DNA from: Cunninghamia lanceolata
Lineage: Eukaryota > Streptophyta > Pinopsida > Cupressales > Cupressaceae
Direction of reading: 5' to 3'
DNA length: 64,000 nt
NCBI GenBank assembly: GCA_027924645.1
Contig: BSBN01000233.1
Location: 10,496,501-10,560,500 of the forward strand
Shown here: positions 26,335 through 37,018 of the stretch, one piece after another
Numbering within the stretch: position 1 is the stretch's first letter
How the letters are laid out: the number at the start of each line of letters is the position of its first letter
Program-made: the position numbers and the translations under genes
Notes under the pieces: generated by a model
What the model was told of the DNA's origin: nothing
The model's database searches: none
What the model saw: the letters and a program-made list of their open reading frames with translations, nothing else

Positions 26335-29300
26335 CCAGTAAAGTCTGAACCAAGCCAGAGGAGAGCACTATTCAGAATCAAGTGCAAGATTTTGAATAAG
26401 GTATGTAAAATTATCATAGACTTAGGATCTACTGATAATATTATTTCTGATGAGGTAGTTAGAAAACTGAATTTGAAAAGAATTACTCATGCAAACCCAT
26501 ATAGAGTCACATGGTTGAATAAGGGTCAACATGTGGTAGTGAATGAACAAAGTTGGGTAGAGTTTAGTATAGGTGGCTATAAGGATAAGGTATTATGTGA
26601 TATACTACCCATGGATGCATGCCATCTCTTATTGGGCAGACCATGGCAGTATGACCGAAAAGCAGTACATGATGGTGAGAAGAATGCCTATTCTTTTCAG
26701 AAGGATGGTGTCACCTATAAAATTCAGTCATTGGAAGATGAAGATGCAGTTCAGACAAAGAGTCCTAATATTTTGGTTGTGAGTGGAAAGGAGTTTCTGA
26801 ATACTCTTAAGGAAGATGGTATTGGTTATGCCATCATAGTAAAACCAAAAGAAGGACAACAGGATAAGAAGACAAAGATTCCCAAAGAAATGCAACCTAT
26901 ACTGGAGAAGTATAAAGGCATAATTAGTGATGGTACACCAGCCACATTGCCTCCACAGAGAGCAATAAGCCATCAGATAGGCCTGATTCCAGGGGCATCT
27001 TTGCCAAACAAGGCACCTTACAAGATGACTCTAGATCAGCACAAAGAGATTTCCAGGCAAGTGTAGGAGTTGCTAGATCAAGGATTGATCAGGAAGAGTA
27101 TTAGTCCTTGTGCTATGCCCACAGTATTGGCACCCAAGAAAGGAGGATCATGGAGATTATGCACAGATGCCAGAGCCATAAACAAAATAACTATAAGGTA
27201 TAGATTCCCAATTCCCAGAATTGAAGATCTCATGGACTGTATTGGAAAAGCAAAGTATTTCACCAAGATAGACCTAAAGAGTGGTTACCACCAAATAAGA
27301 ATCAAGGAAGGAGACGAGTGGAAGACAGCCTTCAAGACCACAGAAGGACTGTATGAATGGCTTGTTATGCCATTTGGTCTATCAAATGCACCCAGTACCT
27401 TTATGAGACTCATGAATGAAGTCCTAAAGGATTACATTAGTAAATTTATTATTGTTTTTCTAGATGATATTCTAATTTTTAGTCAGACCAAGGAAGAACA
27501 TCTAGAACATGTAAATACTGTTTTGCAAAAATTACATGATGAACAACTAACCATCAATCTGGAGAAGTGTGAATTCATGAAGCAGGAATTGGTATACCTT
27601 GGTTTTGTGGTGTCCCAGGGAGAGTTGAAGATGGACAAGTCCAAAGTAGAAGCCATATTGAGCTGGTCTACTCCCAGAGCAGCCACAGAGGTGAGAAGTT
27701 TTCATGGCTTAGCCCAGTTTTACAGAAAGTTTATCAGAAATTTTAGTGGAATATGTGCACCCATGTTGGATACAATCAAGGGTGGAATGAAAGCAAAATT
27801 CAGATGGACACCAGCTGTAGATAGAAGTTTTGAAAGGTTGAAGAAAGAGGTAGCAACACAACCTATTTTGTTGTTGCCTAGTTTTGAAAAGCTATTTACT
27901 ATTGAATGTGATGCAAGTAATATAGCTGTAGGAGCAGTGCTAAATCAGGAAAACAGACCTATAGCCTTTTTCAGTGAGAGGCTGAATGAAGCAAAGAGTA
28001 AGTACTCTTTGTATGACTTAGAGTTGTATGATCTAGTCCAAGCATTGAGGAAGTGGAGACATTATCTCCTACCTAAAGAATTTGTTGTCTACACAGATAA
28101 CCAAGCTCTGAGTTTTCTAAACTCACAGGATAAGTTAAGCAGCAGGCATATCAAATGGATGGAGTACCTACAATCTTATACCTTTACAATTAAGCATAAG
28201 AAGGGGCAGCTGAATAGAGTTGCAGATGCTTTGAGCAGAAGATTGCTCACAGTGCAGGAAGTGCAGTTGAAGAGCATTGGAATTGAAGATTTCAAGAATC
28301 TTTACCAAGATGATGAAGATTTTGCTGAGGCATACAAGGTATGTCAAGATTTTGAGAATCACTTTCACAGTGAGTTTGCAGATTTCACCTTACAGCAGGG
28401 ATTGCTATTCGAAGGTGGACAATTATGTGTGCCAAGAGGATCTATGAGAGAAAATCTCATACAGGAGAAGCATAATGGTAGTCTAAGTGGCCATTTTGGT
28501 CTAAATAAGACACTGGAGCTAGTCCAAAGGTTCTATTATTGGCCAAGGATGCACAGAGACATCAGAAGGTATGTAGAGCAGTGTATCATATGTCAGAAGG
28601 CCAAGGGAACCACTTCAAATGCAGGACTGTACCAACCCTTACCCATTCCTTCCAGACCATGGGAATGTGTAAGTATGGATTTTGTAGTTGGTTTGCCTAA
28701 GACTAAGACTGGTTATGATAGCATATATGTAGTTGTGGACAGGTTTAGCAAGATGAGTCATTTCATTCCCTACAAAGTGACTCATGATGCCAGTCATATA
28801 GCACACTTGTTTTTCAGAGAAGTGATCAGAATTCATGGACTTCCAGCAAGTATTTTGTCTGACAGAGATGCTAAATTCATGGGGCATTTCTAGAAAACAT
28901 TGTGGCAAAGATTGGGGACAAATTTGTCATTCAGTTCAGCATATCACCCACAGACAGATGGTCAAATAGAGGTGGTAAACAGGACATTGGGCAACTTGTT
29001 AAGGTGTATAACCAAAGAATATGGACAGAGTTGGGATCTTGTTATTCATCAGGCAGAATTTGTCTATAATGACAGTGTGAATAGGACTACTGGTAAGAGT
29101 CCATTCGAAATAGTCTATGGAATGCATCCTAGAGGTATATGTGAGCTCATAAATATGGGAAACATGGAGAATAGAAGTGGACATGCAGAGGATTTTGTAC
29201 AATCCATGAAGAAGTGCATGAGCAGGTGAAGAAAACCTTAATAGAGAACACACAGAAGATCAAGGACATAGTAGATGCCCACAGAAGGGATATTCAGTTT

Positions 29301-29753
29301 GAGGTTGGATATCTGGTTATGGTGCACTTGAACAAAGCTAGAATGCAAAAAGGAATACCAACCAAACTACAGATGAGGAGAATTGGTCCTTGCAAAATCC
29401 TAAACAAGTATGGAAACAATGCCTACAGAATTGAATTGCCAGAAGATTTGGCAATCTCACCAGTGTTTAATGTCCAAGACCTGGTGCAATACAGGGGTCC
29501 TCAGTCAGCAACAAATGGATCCATTTCAGAGAAGGAATAGACAGCAATAGATGTGACTTTGCCATTACAACCCAAACTACAGGCAGAACGAGTACTAGAT
29601 TCCAGAGTACAAAAGCAAACTCGACATGGCGTCTACATGGAGCATTTGGTCAAATGGAAGCAGTTGCCTAAAGCAGAAGATACCTGGGTTGCAGAGTCAG
29701 AATTCAAAAAGAGGGGCATTGATTTTGCCTCATTGTCATCGGAGGTGACTTGA
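26335..29753 (+). pseudogene. element E pol: protease, RT, RNase H, integrase, chromodomain
   Basis: In order: protease with IIDLGSTDNIIS (near 26415; the usual Ser/Thr after Asp is Leu); RT with LCTDARAINKITIR, FTKIDLKSGYHQIRI, MPFGLSNAPSTF and catalytic FLDDILIFS (about 27090-27800); RNase H with CDAS, a YDLELYDLVQAL Glu, YTDNQAL and VADALSR (27900-28250), all four acidic residues present. Integrase follows with an HX..H..CIICQ zinc site (28470-28605), MDFVVGLP Asp, LSDRDAKF Asp and QIEVVNRTL Glu. The last 50 residues (about 29590-29730, LVKWKQLPKAEDTWV) form a chromodomain. Stops: TAG at 27064, 28891 and 29538. A 1-bp deletion near 29205 shifts frame before the integrase C-terminus. The chromodomain in chromoviruses is linked to targeting histone marks. 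Confidence 0.95.
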
Positions 29754-29760
29754 CTTCTTC

Positions 29761-29775
29761 TGCATAGGGGGAGTA
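29761..29775 (+). other. polypurine tract of element E
   Basis: The sequence ending AGGGGGAGTA lies directly before the TGGTGC start of the 3' LTR at 29776. Confidence 0.8.
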
Positions 29776-31705
29776 TGGTGCAGGAGCACCAGGGCTCAAT
29801 GCAGCTCTACATAGTTTTTGATTTTTCAATTTTGAGTTTGCAGCATGTAGTTTTGTCTTTCAAGTTTTCTTTGAGTTTTCTAAAAATGTAGTGGCGGGAG
29901 AAGCATTTTATTTTTAATCAGTTTTTGAGCCGAGTGCAAGTCCAGTTGAAGGTGTTTAGTATTTGTTCAACGGTTGAACCTTGCGGTTGAACCGCGCCGT
30001 TGAACCTGTCAGTTGAACCTCTTTGGTGAACCCCCGTGGTTGAACCTTGAGATTGAACCCCGCTGTTGAGGTTCAATGGTTCACCGAATGGAATATTGAT
30101 CGGGGTGAGATGCATATCGGGAGGAGGTATGAAGGTTAGGCCGAAGGAGAAAGTATGATTGATGGAGTGTTCATCGGCATAAAGGGAGTCATCGGCAGAA
30201 GAAATGGATGTATAACCGATGATAAGAGGTCTCGCTGATAGCGAGGTAGATATGAGGCTTCGGCGTGACATTCGATATCGGAACACAAAAAGACAGTTTG
30301 GCTGATAAGTGATGGCCTGCTGAAGGTTTAAGTCATCGTTTGACTTATCAGTGTGAGGTTTCATATCGGAAGGCAAGGTGAAACTTTCACTGATGGCCAG
30401 AGTCACAGCGATGGGAAGCATCAGCAGAACAAGTTTGGAGATCACTGACAGTAGAATGTCTCACCGAAGATAAAGACATTGGTGAGAGATGTATATCGGC
30501 CGATGGAATTTCTGGTTGGCCGACGGTGGTAGCTCTTGCCGATCAGAGTGAGGGGGATTAAGGTTTCCCTTATGGAGTGGTAAAGGTTGGTGAAGTCCAT
30601 CGGCATGAGAATCACTATCGGTGAAGGATGTGGGTGTCACTCCGATAGCTATGTGTTACTCCGATGGAGTTGGGCGTTGGCGTGAGAACAACTGTCGGTC
30701 TAGTGAAGAGAAGTTTTACCGATGATGTTGGTTACTCCGATGAGACTTAGTCTTGAGTCGTCGGTGGCAAAAGCGTTGACAGTTAGCTTACATGTGTTCG
30801 GGCATTTAAACCCGGATGGCCAACTGGAACTTGTGCATGTGGGACTAAAAGTTGAATATGATCGGTGTGACAAAGAATCTGTCTTGCTGATGGGAAAGTG
30901 TAAGTATGTTTCAATGAGACATCTGTGTTATCTTGCTAATAACACAAAGCTAAACCAGCAGTTAGAATATGAACTGTCTAGTAGTTGAACCGTCATGTAA
31001 CGGACATGAGCAGAGATATAAAATGTAGCATTCTTTCTGTAGAGGAGTTCAGCAGAAGAAGAATCAAAGAAGTGAATTTTGGTGTGTGAAGCATTTTGAT
31101 GTAAATAGAATTTTTGAATAGAAATAAAGTACAGCAGTCTGATCATCTATGTATTTTCTTTTCTGTTTTCAGTTTACCATTCTGAAGTAGATTAGTCTTT
31201 CTGTTTCTACAATTTTGTTTTCTTTTGCAAACCATGACTCTGTTTTGATGACTCCTCAAGTTCCACTGTACAGTATGGAGGTCATCAAGCAGAGCCATGA
31301 TTTTTGTTTGTTTTTCTTTTGTGGGGTGGTCAGATTGCTGGCTAGAGGAAATGCATGGTTGTTCTAGGCGAGCTCAGTGAGGAGTCCGGCTAGATAAACA
31401 AGTAGGAAAATAGATTTGCAGGGGTGGAAAAGTAGAGAGAAAGAAAGTGAGCACCAAGCAGTCCAGACCCTTGAATAGAGTGAGAAGGGTGGGCAATGGG
31501 CTCAGAAAGTTATGTGCCATTGAGGCAGTACCGTGGAAGCAGTGAGGACAATGTATGTGTCCCACACCAAGTAGAGAAGTAGAGTTTTCCATCTCTGCAA
31601 AGAGTATGTCTTTTAGCACTTTGAATTGGTAGGAAGGCTAGTGTTGTCAAACAGTCTTGTACACCTACAAGATGCAGAGCAGGCAGCCTAGAGTCCTCCC
31701 TATCA
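29776..31705 (+). repeat. 3' LTR of element E
   Basis: 1,930 bp, matches 23144-25065. The GGTTGAACC-type array is better kept here, with units at about 29972, 29985, 29998, 30011, 30025, 30038 and 30052. Many ATCGG/CCGAT motifs of the 5' copy appear here as ATTGG, ATCAG or CTGAT (and the reverse), as expected from CpG deamination. TATA at 31017-31024, AATAAA at 31123-31128. Confidence 0.97.
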
Positions 31706-32487
31706 CTTTCTGTACTGATTAGCTCTATGACCAAAGTTATTGTAGTTGTGGTAGTATCCATTGAAGGACAGATATCGTTGAGCATTAGGCTGCCTTACCA
31801 GAGGTCTTCTAGGCCTGTTCCTTGGATTTTCTGATCCAAAATTTTTCTGACCAGATCTGGAGCTTTCTCCTTTCTCATATCCCAAACCACACTTGTCATC
31901 TACCCTCTTTTGACTTTCAAGAACTTCAAGTTGAGTAGAACTTATCTTGAATTTCTCTTTATATTCATTTGCTATTTGAAGATCCCTTTTAAGAGATACA
32001 ATTTGATCCTCAAGTTTTTCTTTATTTTCTTTAGCATCTTCAAGATCAGATTCAAAATGTCTGATAATTCTATCCATCTTGTGGCAATCTTCTAATTTTT
32101 CCTTGAGAGATTGTCTTAGATCATCTTCAGTTTTTCTTTTCTCTTCAATCTCTTGGGTAAACTTTATAACTCCTGATTCCATTTCATGTCTTACCATAAT
32201 GATTTCTTTTGATAACTTTTCACATAACTTGATTTTCTCCTTCAGATCTACATTTGTATCATTGGCTTCACCTTGTCTTGCCAGTTGCTGAAGTAGCTCC
32301 TTTCTCTTTTTCATAGAGAGACTCAGTTTCTCTTTTAATTCATTTATGAAATCATCACCCTGTTTGAGTCTTTCCTTCAATTCATTGATTTCATAATTTG
32401 ACTACTCAAGATCATCTAGGGCAGACTTAAGTTGCTCCTTCATACCATACACATCCATTTGAATTCCCAGGTCTTCCTCAAGCTGTT
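31706..32487 (-). pseudogene. element B gag, coiled-coil part (left of the split)
   Basis: Minus-strand frame beginning almost at the primer site (QLEEDLGIQMDVYGM, ATG at 32458) and running to the element E junction. It has one TAG at 32402-32404, after which 31711-32380 stays open. It is a long, highly charged Lys/Glu coiled coil. A basic Arg/Asn/Pro stretch follows, then a decayed first zinc knuckle (YYHNYNNFGHRANQY, where Tyr replaces the Cys residues). The capsid domain that precedes the coiled coil in copia gag proteins is absent: the coil starts within about 20 bases of the primer site. So gag is both N-terminally deleted and interrupted. Confidence 0.8.
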
Positions 32488-32508
32488 AGGCTCTGTTGAG
32501 AGGAACTT

Positions 32509-32522
32509 GGCTCTGATACCAA
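32509..32522 (-). other. primer-binding site of element B
   Basis: Minus strand TTGGTATCAGAGCC, immediately after the 5' LTR end, complementary to plant initiator-Met tRNA. Confidence 0.9.
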
Positions 32523-32523
32523 T

Positions 32524-33600
32524 TGTTGATAACTAAGAGGGGGGGTGAATTAGTTATCTTAATTATTTTAGCTTTCTAAACTTTCTTAATAATTAATGCT
32601 ACATCAATTCAAATAAGCAAACATAACCATGAAATGGAAATACACATGACACAATATTTTTGACATGGAAACCCTGTTAAGGGAGAAAACCACAGGGTGA
32701 TTAACCCAAGATTGTATTCTCTGTTAGAAGAATAGAAATACAAAATGGCACTTGCCAATTAGGGCTCACTGCCTGAGCACACTGCTCACAAGAGACTCAC
32801 TGTCTACAAGTTGTAACAAGAAATAATAAGATACTTGAACTGATGTGAAGCATCTACACAAGCTGGAGTTTAGTTCCAGTTAGGCTCAGTAAATTGATTT
32901 GCTGCACTTCATCCTTCCTCTTCTTTTGTTCTACTGTCCTTTCATGTACCAGACCTTCCTTACTGCTTTCACTCTGCTCTTCTCCTTTTCTTCGCTCACC
33001 ACACTCTATTACTTCATTCTCCTTATCAAAATCCATCTGGTATATATATCCGCACAAAGGATTTCATCCTCTTTCTAGTTAGCATCCGGAATAGTCAATA
33101 TTTCCTAAACTTTAGTCTATCGGCTGAATCCTTGCTTCCCAAGTGATGCAGATCAAAAAGAAACTTATATAAGTTGTCTAATAAGTCAGCCAATCATGAA
33201 TGATACCTTAGGAATCTTTATCATCATCAACATCTCATCCAAAATAACTTCTGATGCTCTAACTGTTAGTTCTTCCTCTATCTGTTCTACCAAACCAGAC
33301 CCCAGTACTTATAAGCTTATATCTCTTCGCTCTTTCAACACTGGAGGCTCAAACCCTAGAATTTATCAGTCAAGATACTCCTCTTCACTTTCCCAAGTCT
33401 GTACTTTCCAAGCATACTTCCTCTAACAGATCCGGACCTGACTGTCAGACCTTCTGCATGCTCTATTCTTGCTTACCAGACCTGTAAGCTCTTCAATCTG
33501 ACTTCTGGTAGAGACACACCATATCCTGCAGATGTGTGGGATGATCTTTGTTGCCATCAATGACAACAATCATGAAGCTCCAATGTGTCTCTCACCAACA
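32524..33600 (-). repeat. 5' LTR of element B
   Basis: 1,077 bp, matches 17579-18653. Minus-strand TG start at 33600 (TGTTGGTGAGAG), CA end at 32524. TATATATA at 33041-33048. Frames in it (32894-33082, 33196-33426) are not genes. Confidence 0.92.
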
Positions 33601-34132
33601 AAAAATTCAACATACAACTCATAAACTCACAAGGCACCAAAACAGAGCCACCAGCAAGAATGTATCTTATTACTCCACCAAAATTTGCCAAATCTTCAAC
33701 AACCGAATGAGTAACACAGTTTGCATTTTATATCAAGACTGTGTACTCAGCAATAATTACAAGGTAATTTCAAAATCCTACCAAATACACTACACCATCA
33801 GAATGGTGCCCAAAATATTTAATGCAGCAAGGGGGACAAATAGGGAAAAGCAAATGGAATCAGGAACAGCACCACTGCCTGAAGATTTTCTTCATCAAAT
33901 TTGGTGGTCAGCCAATCAATCATACCCATACCTCATTGTAAATCGCCATTAATGGCATACCAACCCGCTGCCTCTGGAAGCGCAGCTACTAAGTACTTCT
34001 AATATTTTCCCACCTGAAAATAGCTATAGATACAAAGCAAATACATCACTGAACTTTGAAACTGAGTCGTCGATCTCCCTTCCTATCACCAAAATCTACA
34101 GCCTCAAATTGCATTGAAAAGTCACCAGCCAA
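33601..34132. other. no gene seen; DNA between element B and the TTGTAT repeat region
   Basis: AT-rich sequence without a recognisable gene. A 134-codon frame (33548-33952) starts inside element B's LTR and has no known motif, so it is not called. This stretch may belong to element C's 3' LTR or to the site into which B inserted. Confidence 0.3.
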
Positions 34133-35520
34133 TTAAAACGTGCCACGTAGACACCCTGTACTTATATCGCTGACTTTTTTGCCATCTATTTTTCTTTTTT
34201 TCACTCTGTATATGCAAAAGAACATGCATATACATTCAAATGCCTGCATACAAACCGCAGACGCCAAATACTTATAGAACACTTTATAGCCGCTATCAGG
34301 TTCGGCTTGCATCCTAACCTTGGCATCTTTTCTTTGTACATTGTACATACAAACACAACATACAACTCGTGGATTTCAAATTCTTATAAAGTAGATTTGA
34401 ATCATTTTGAAATTTGACATGTATCTAACTCCCCTTGTATATCGGCATACATACAATGCACAATATACACTCTGTGGACTCCAGCCACCTTATCAGCCCG
34501 ATTACATCCTCCCTCACGTCCGGGCCTTGTATATAAGCACTTGTACACTTGATTTGTATATAACATATACAAACAACCTAGGACATACAAGTTGCAGGCC
34601 CCACCACACTCCTAAAAACTGTTGACCTTTTGACCACTCCCGCTTGTATGTTTCACTTGTATGTGTTATTTGCATATCAGAGATACATTGGATACATACA
34701 ACGCAAACATAAAAAGGGAAATACCTTTGACCTTTCCACTTAGCCATTGTCACCTTCGTATATGAAAAACCATATACAAGCACTTCATACATACAAGTTG
34801 CGGACCTCTGCCTTTTATGAACCAGAATGCAATATCCTTCGGGTCCGCGCCTTGTCTATTAGGAATGTATGTCCAATTGCATGTGCAGTTGGTGGGCCCC
34901 ACCAAATGTATCTTTTCCTTTGCATGTTTCAATTGTATGCTGGGAACATACAAACCCAACATACAATATGTGGACTCCACCTGCCTTACAAATGCAATTA
35001 ACTATCTTCACCGTGCCCACCTTGCACTTGTTCACTTGTATATTTCGTCTTGTATATCGGACATACATTCACCTTTGTATATCTAACTTGTATGCTGCCG
35101 ATGAATGTTGTTTCACCGATGACCCCTTCACTGTAGTGAATGCATGTCCACCAATGTGCCTTTTGCTTGCATGTTTCCCTTTGTATCTAGCCATTGCATG
35201 TCAAAACATACAACACAAATATACATGCAAACCCACACATACAAGTAGGGAATATTCCCAGAATCTGTGACAGATTCCCCAATGCATATACAAACCTTAT
35301 ATGCATTCAAAATGCATACAATCAATTTTTTCACTTGTTTGAAGGTCAATTGAACATTTTTGGCTCGCCAATGTATATTTGGACTTGTACATACAAAGGC
35401 ACATACATGTGACAGATTTCACCGCAGCATAGAGTGATTTTAAACTTAGCATTTTTCTTAAGCATGACAGGAAAAAGTGGTAAAGGAATGCATATGGGTA
35501 GGTCAACCAATGAGCGCTAA
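34133..35520. repeat. cluster of diverged TTGTATAT / ACATACAA repeats
   Basis: About ten irregular blocks, roughly 90-130 bp apart, each with TTGTAT(A/G)T near ACATACAA, so that each block could fold on itself. Clear examples start near 34336, 34433, 34549, 34650, 34755, 34930, 35035, 35165, 35280 and 35375. Several are followed by a GTGGACTCCA or GCGGACCTC phrase (34469, 34800, 34972). Because the motif is its own near complement, Tyr/Cys/Val-rich frames appear on both strands; none is a credible gene. It lies downstream of element C's integrase on the minus strand, where C's 3' LTR should be, so it is probably LTR DNA. Confidence 0.6.
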
Positions 35521-35855
35521 GGCATGAAAATACAACTTAAACAACTTGGAACATGTTGTAGGAGGTCAACAACAAAACAAAAGATACAATGCAAAAGGCT
35601 GAGGGAAAAATAAAATCTAAGGCATTAAGAGTTCGAGGGAATATAACATAAGCTTGTAGACCTGACTTAAAACCCTAACCCTAGGTGGGCACCACCATTG
35701 GCTCCGACTAGGGATATGCAGGCGCAAGGCTGTAGCGAGAACCAAACCACTCCGGGACAGACCAGACAAAATGTAAAACACAAAACACCACCGACTAAAC
35801 AAGGCATGTATAGACTATTTACACCTAATTTACAATGTGCACACAAGATATTCAT
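35521..35855 (-). other. post-integrase region of element C
   Basis: Non-coding on the minus strand directly after C's integrase stop. No polypurine tract or LTR start is clear. CCCTAACCCTA at about 35676 resembles two telomere-like units but is too short to mean anything. Confidence 0.35.
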
Positions 35856-37012
35856 TCATGAAAAGTAGGGCTTTAGGAACTGACCGTGCACAGGTAATTC
35901 CAATAGTTTGCCATTTAGGGCCTGGAGAAAGTAGGAATTTTCTCCATGGGTATTGCTGATTTGATATGGGCCCATCCATAAGGGCTCAAATTTATCATGT
36001 TTTCCCTTATCCTGGTTCTTTGCATTCCAAACAAGGACCAAATCACTTATCTGAAACTTCGTTTCTGTAGCCTTTTTATCAAACAAATATTTTACCTTTT
36101 GCTATTTCCTGATGTTTGTCTTCTATGCCTCTCTTCCGATTTCATCCAGTGCAACCAGTTGATTTATCCTTTCATTCATTGAATCCTTAATCTCTTCATT
36201 ATTTTCTTGTATGAATCTATAAACTGGCAAGAGACTATTCATAGGTAACTTAGCTATCATGCCATACACTAGCTCAAAAGGTGACCTTCCAATCGCTTTC
36301 TTCACTATTACCCTGTCAACCCATAATGCCATCTTTAACTTTGAATCCCAAGCCTTTTTGTCTGCCATCCTTCTAATGATTTTCATGAGGCTTTTGTTAC
36401 TTGACTCTACTTGACCATTTCCCTATGGATGATATGGTGATGCCTATGACAAATCAATCCCATAATTGTTGCAAAAATCAACAAATTCACCAATTCTGAA
36501 ACACATGGCATTGTCTGTGACCACTTTGACTAGCACTCCAAATCTGATAACAATATGTTCCAAAATAAAATCCTTCACCACCTTGCTCGTAGCTTTCTTA
36601 GTTGGAATGGCTTCAATCCATTTGGTAAAATAGTCAGTAGCAACCAAAATTCAACTATGTCCTCCACTTGATTTTTCTAAAATTTTCCCTACGAAATCAA
36701 TTCCCCATTATTGAAATGGAGCCTCCACATTTATGATTTTAAAGGGTAATGCACCTTCATACTTTAGTTTTCCTGAGAACCTTTGAAAGGGATCACATTT
36801 TCTTACCATCTTTTGTGCATTTGAGAAAAGAGTTGGCCACCAATAGCCAGCTCTAAGAATTTTGTGAGCTATTGTCTGGGTAGTATAGTGTCCACTACAC
36901 ACTCCTTTGTGCATGTCATTTAAAATATTTTTAGCTTCATTTCCATCTACACACTTAAGTAATACACCATCAGGATTCTTCCAATACAACTCTCCTTGAA
37001 TAATGATGTATT
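35856..37012 (-). pseudogene. element C integrase
   Basis: One reading frame carries the whole integrase with a handful of in-frame stops. Zinc-binding region at about 36780-36990 (LLKCVDGNEAKNILNDMHKG, GHYTTQTIAHKILRAGYWWP, then CDPF where the second Cys of the usual CxxC is Phe). Catalytic core: WGIDFVGKI Asp, VTDNAMCF Asp and GNGQVESSNKSL Glu, all kept. The C-terminal module reads WMGPYQISNTHGENSYFLQ and ends VHGQFLKPYFS at 35858. Stops lie at about 36705-36710, 36650, 36441, 36420 and 36087-36122. The C-terminus closely parallels element D's (VNGQFLKH), showing C and D belong to the same lineage. Confidence 0.92.
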
Positions 37013-37018
37013 TGATTG
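35856..37018 (-). mobile_element. element C, left half (integrase end), cut by element D
   Basis: The minus-strand Tat-like gypsy element C is cut between RNase H and integrase. This half ends at the GATTG duplication (37014-37018); the other half resumes at 58978 with the second GATTG. The protein reading passes from the RNase H tether in the right half to YIIIQGELYWKNPDG here, the normal order in gypsy pol, which confirms that the two halves were one element. Confidence 0.93.

Larger units (their letters stand above)
23144..31705 (+). mobile_element. element E: complete Ty3/gypsy chromovirus inserted in element B's gag
   Basis: An 8,562-bp element with 5' LTR 23144-25065 and 3' LTR 29776-31705, both TGGTGC..CTATCA. 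It is flanked by perfect CTTTC duplications (23139-23143, 31706-31710). It has an initiator-Met primer site, a polypurine tract, one gag-pol reading frame and a C-terminal chromodomain. It lies opposite in orientation to host element B and disrupts B's zinc-knuckle array. In a 420-bp LTR sample I count 25 differences (about 6%), mostly transitions, so insertion is not recent. The coding frame has five in-frame stops and one 1-bp frameshift. Subfamily within plant chromoviruses is not resolved here. Confidence 0.97.
17579..33600 (-). mobile_element. element B: copia-like non-autonomous LTR retrotransposon, split by element E
   Basis: Two near-identical LTRs (17579-18653 and 32524-33600) face the same way on the minus strand. 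Next to the right LTR is a primer site complementary to initiator-Met tRNA (32509-32522). Next to the left LTR is an AAAGGGGGAGAT polypurine tract (18654-18665) followed by TGTTG, an arrangement familiar from plant SIRE-type Ty1/copia elements. Flanking bases are AAACA on the left and AAAAA on the right, a TSD with one mismatch. Without nested element E (8.56 kb) it is about 7.45 kb. Its internal region encodes a gag fragment (coiled coil and zinc knuckles) and one long non-pol ORF. No protease, integrase, RT or RNase H motif is present, so mobility would have depended on another element's enzymes. Confidence 0.85.

Noticed and set aside
33548..33952. 134-codon plus-strand frame
   Set aside because: Starts inside element B's LTR, crosses its end and has no recognisable domain.
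34133..35412. Many 60-130 codon frames on both strands
   Set aside because: All follow from the TTGTAT/ATACAA repeat, which is nearly its own complement and free of stops by chance.
35670..35690. CCCTAACCCTA telomere-like string
   Set aside because: Only about one and a half units; expected by chance in 64 kb.
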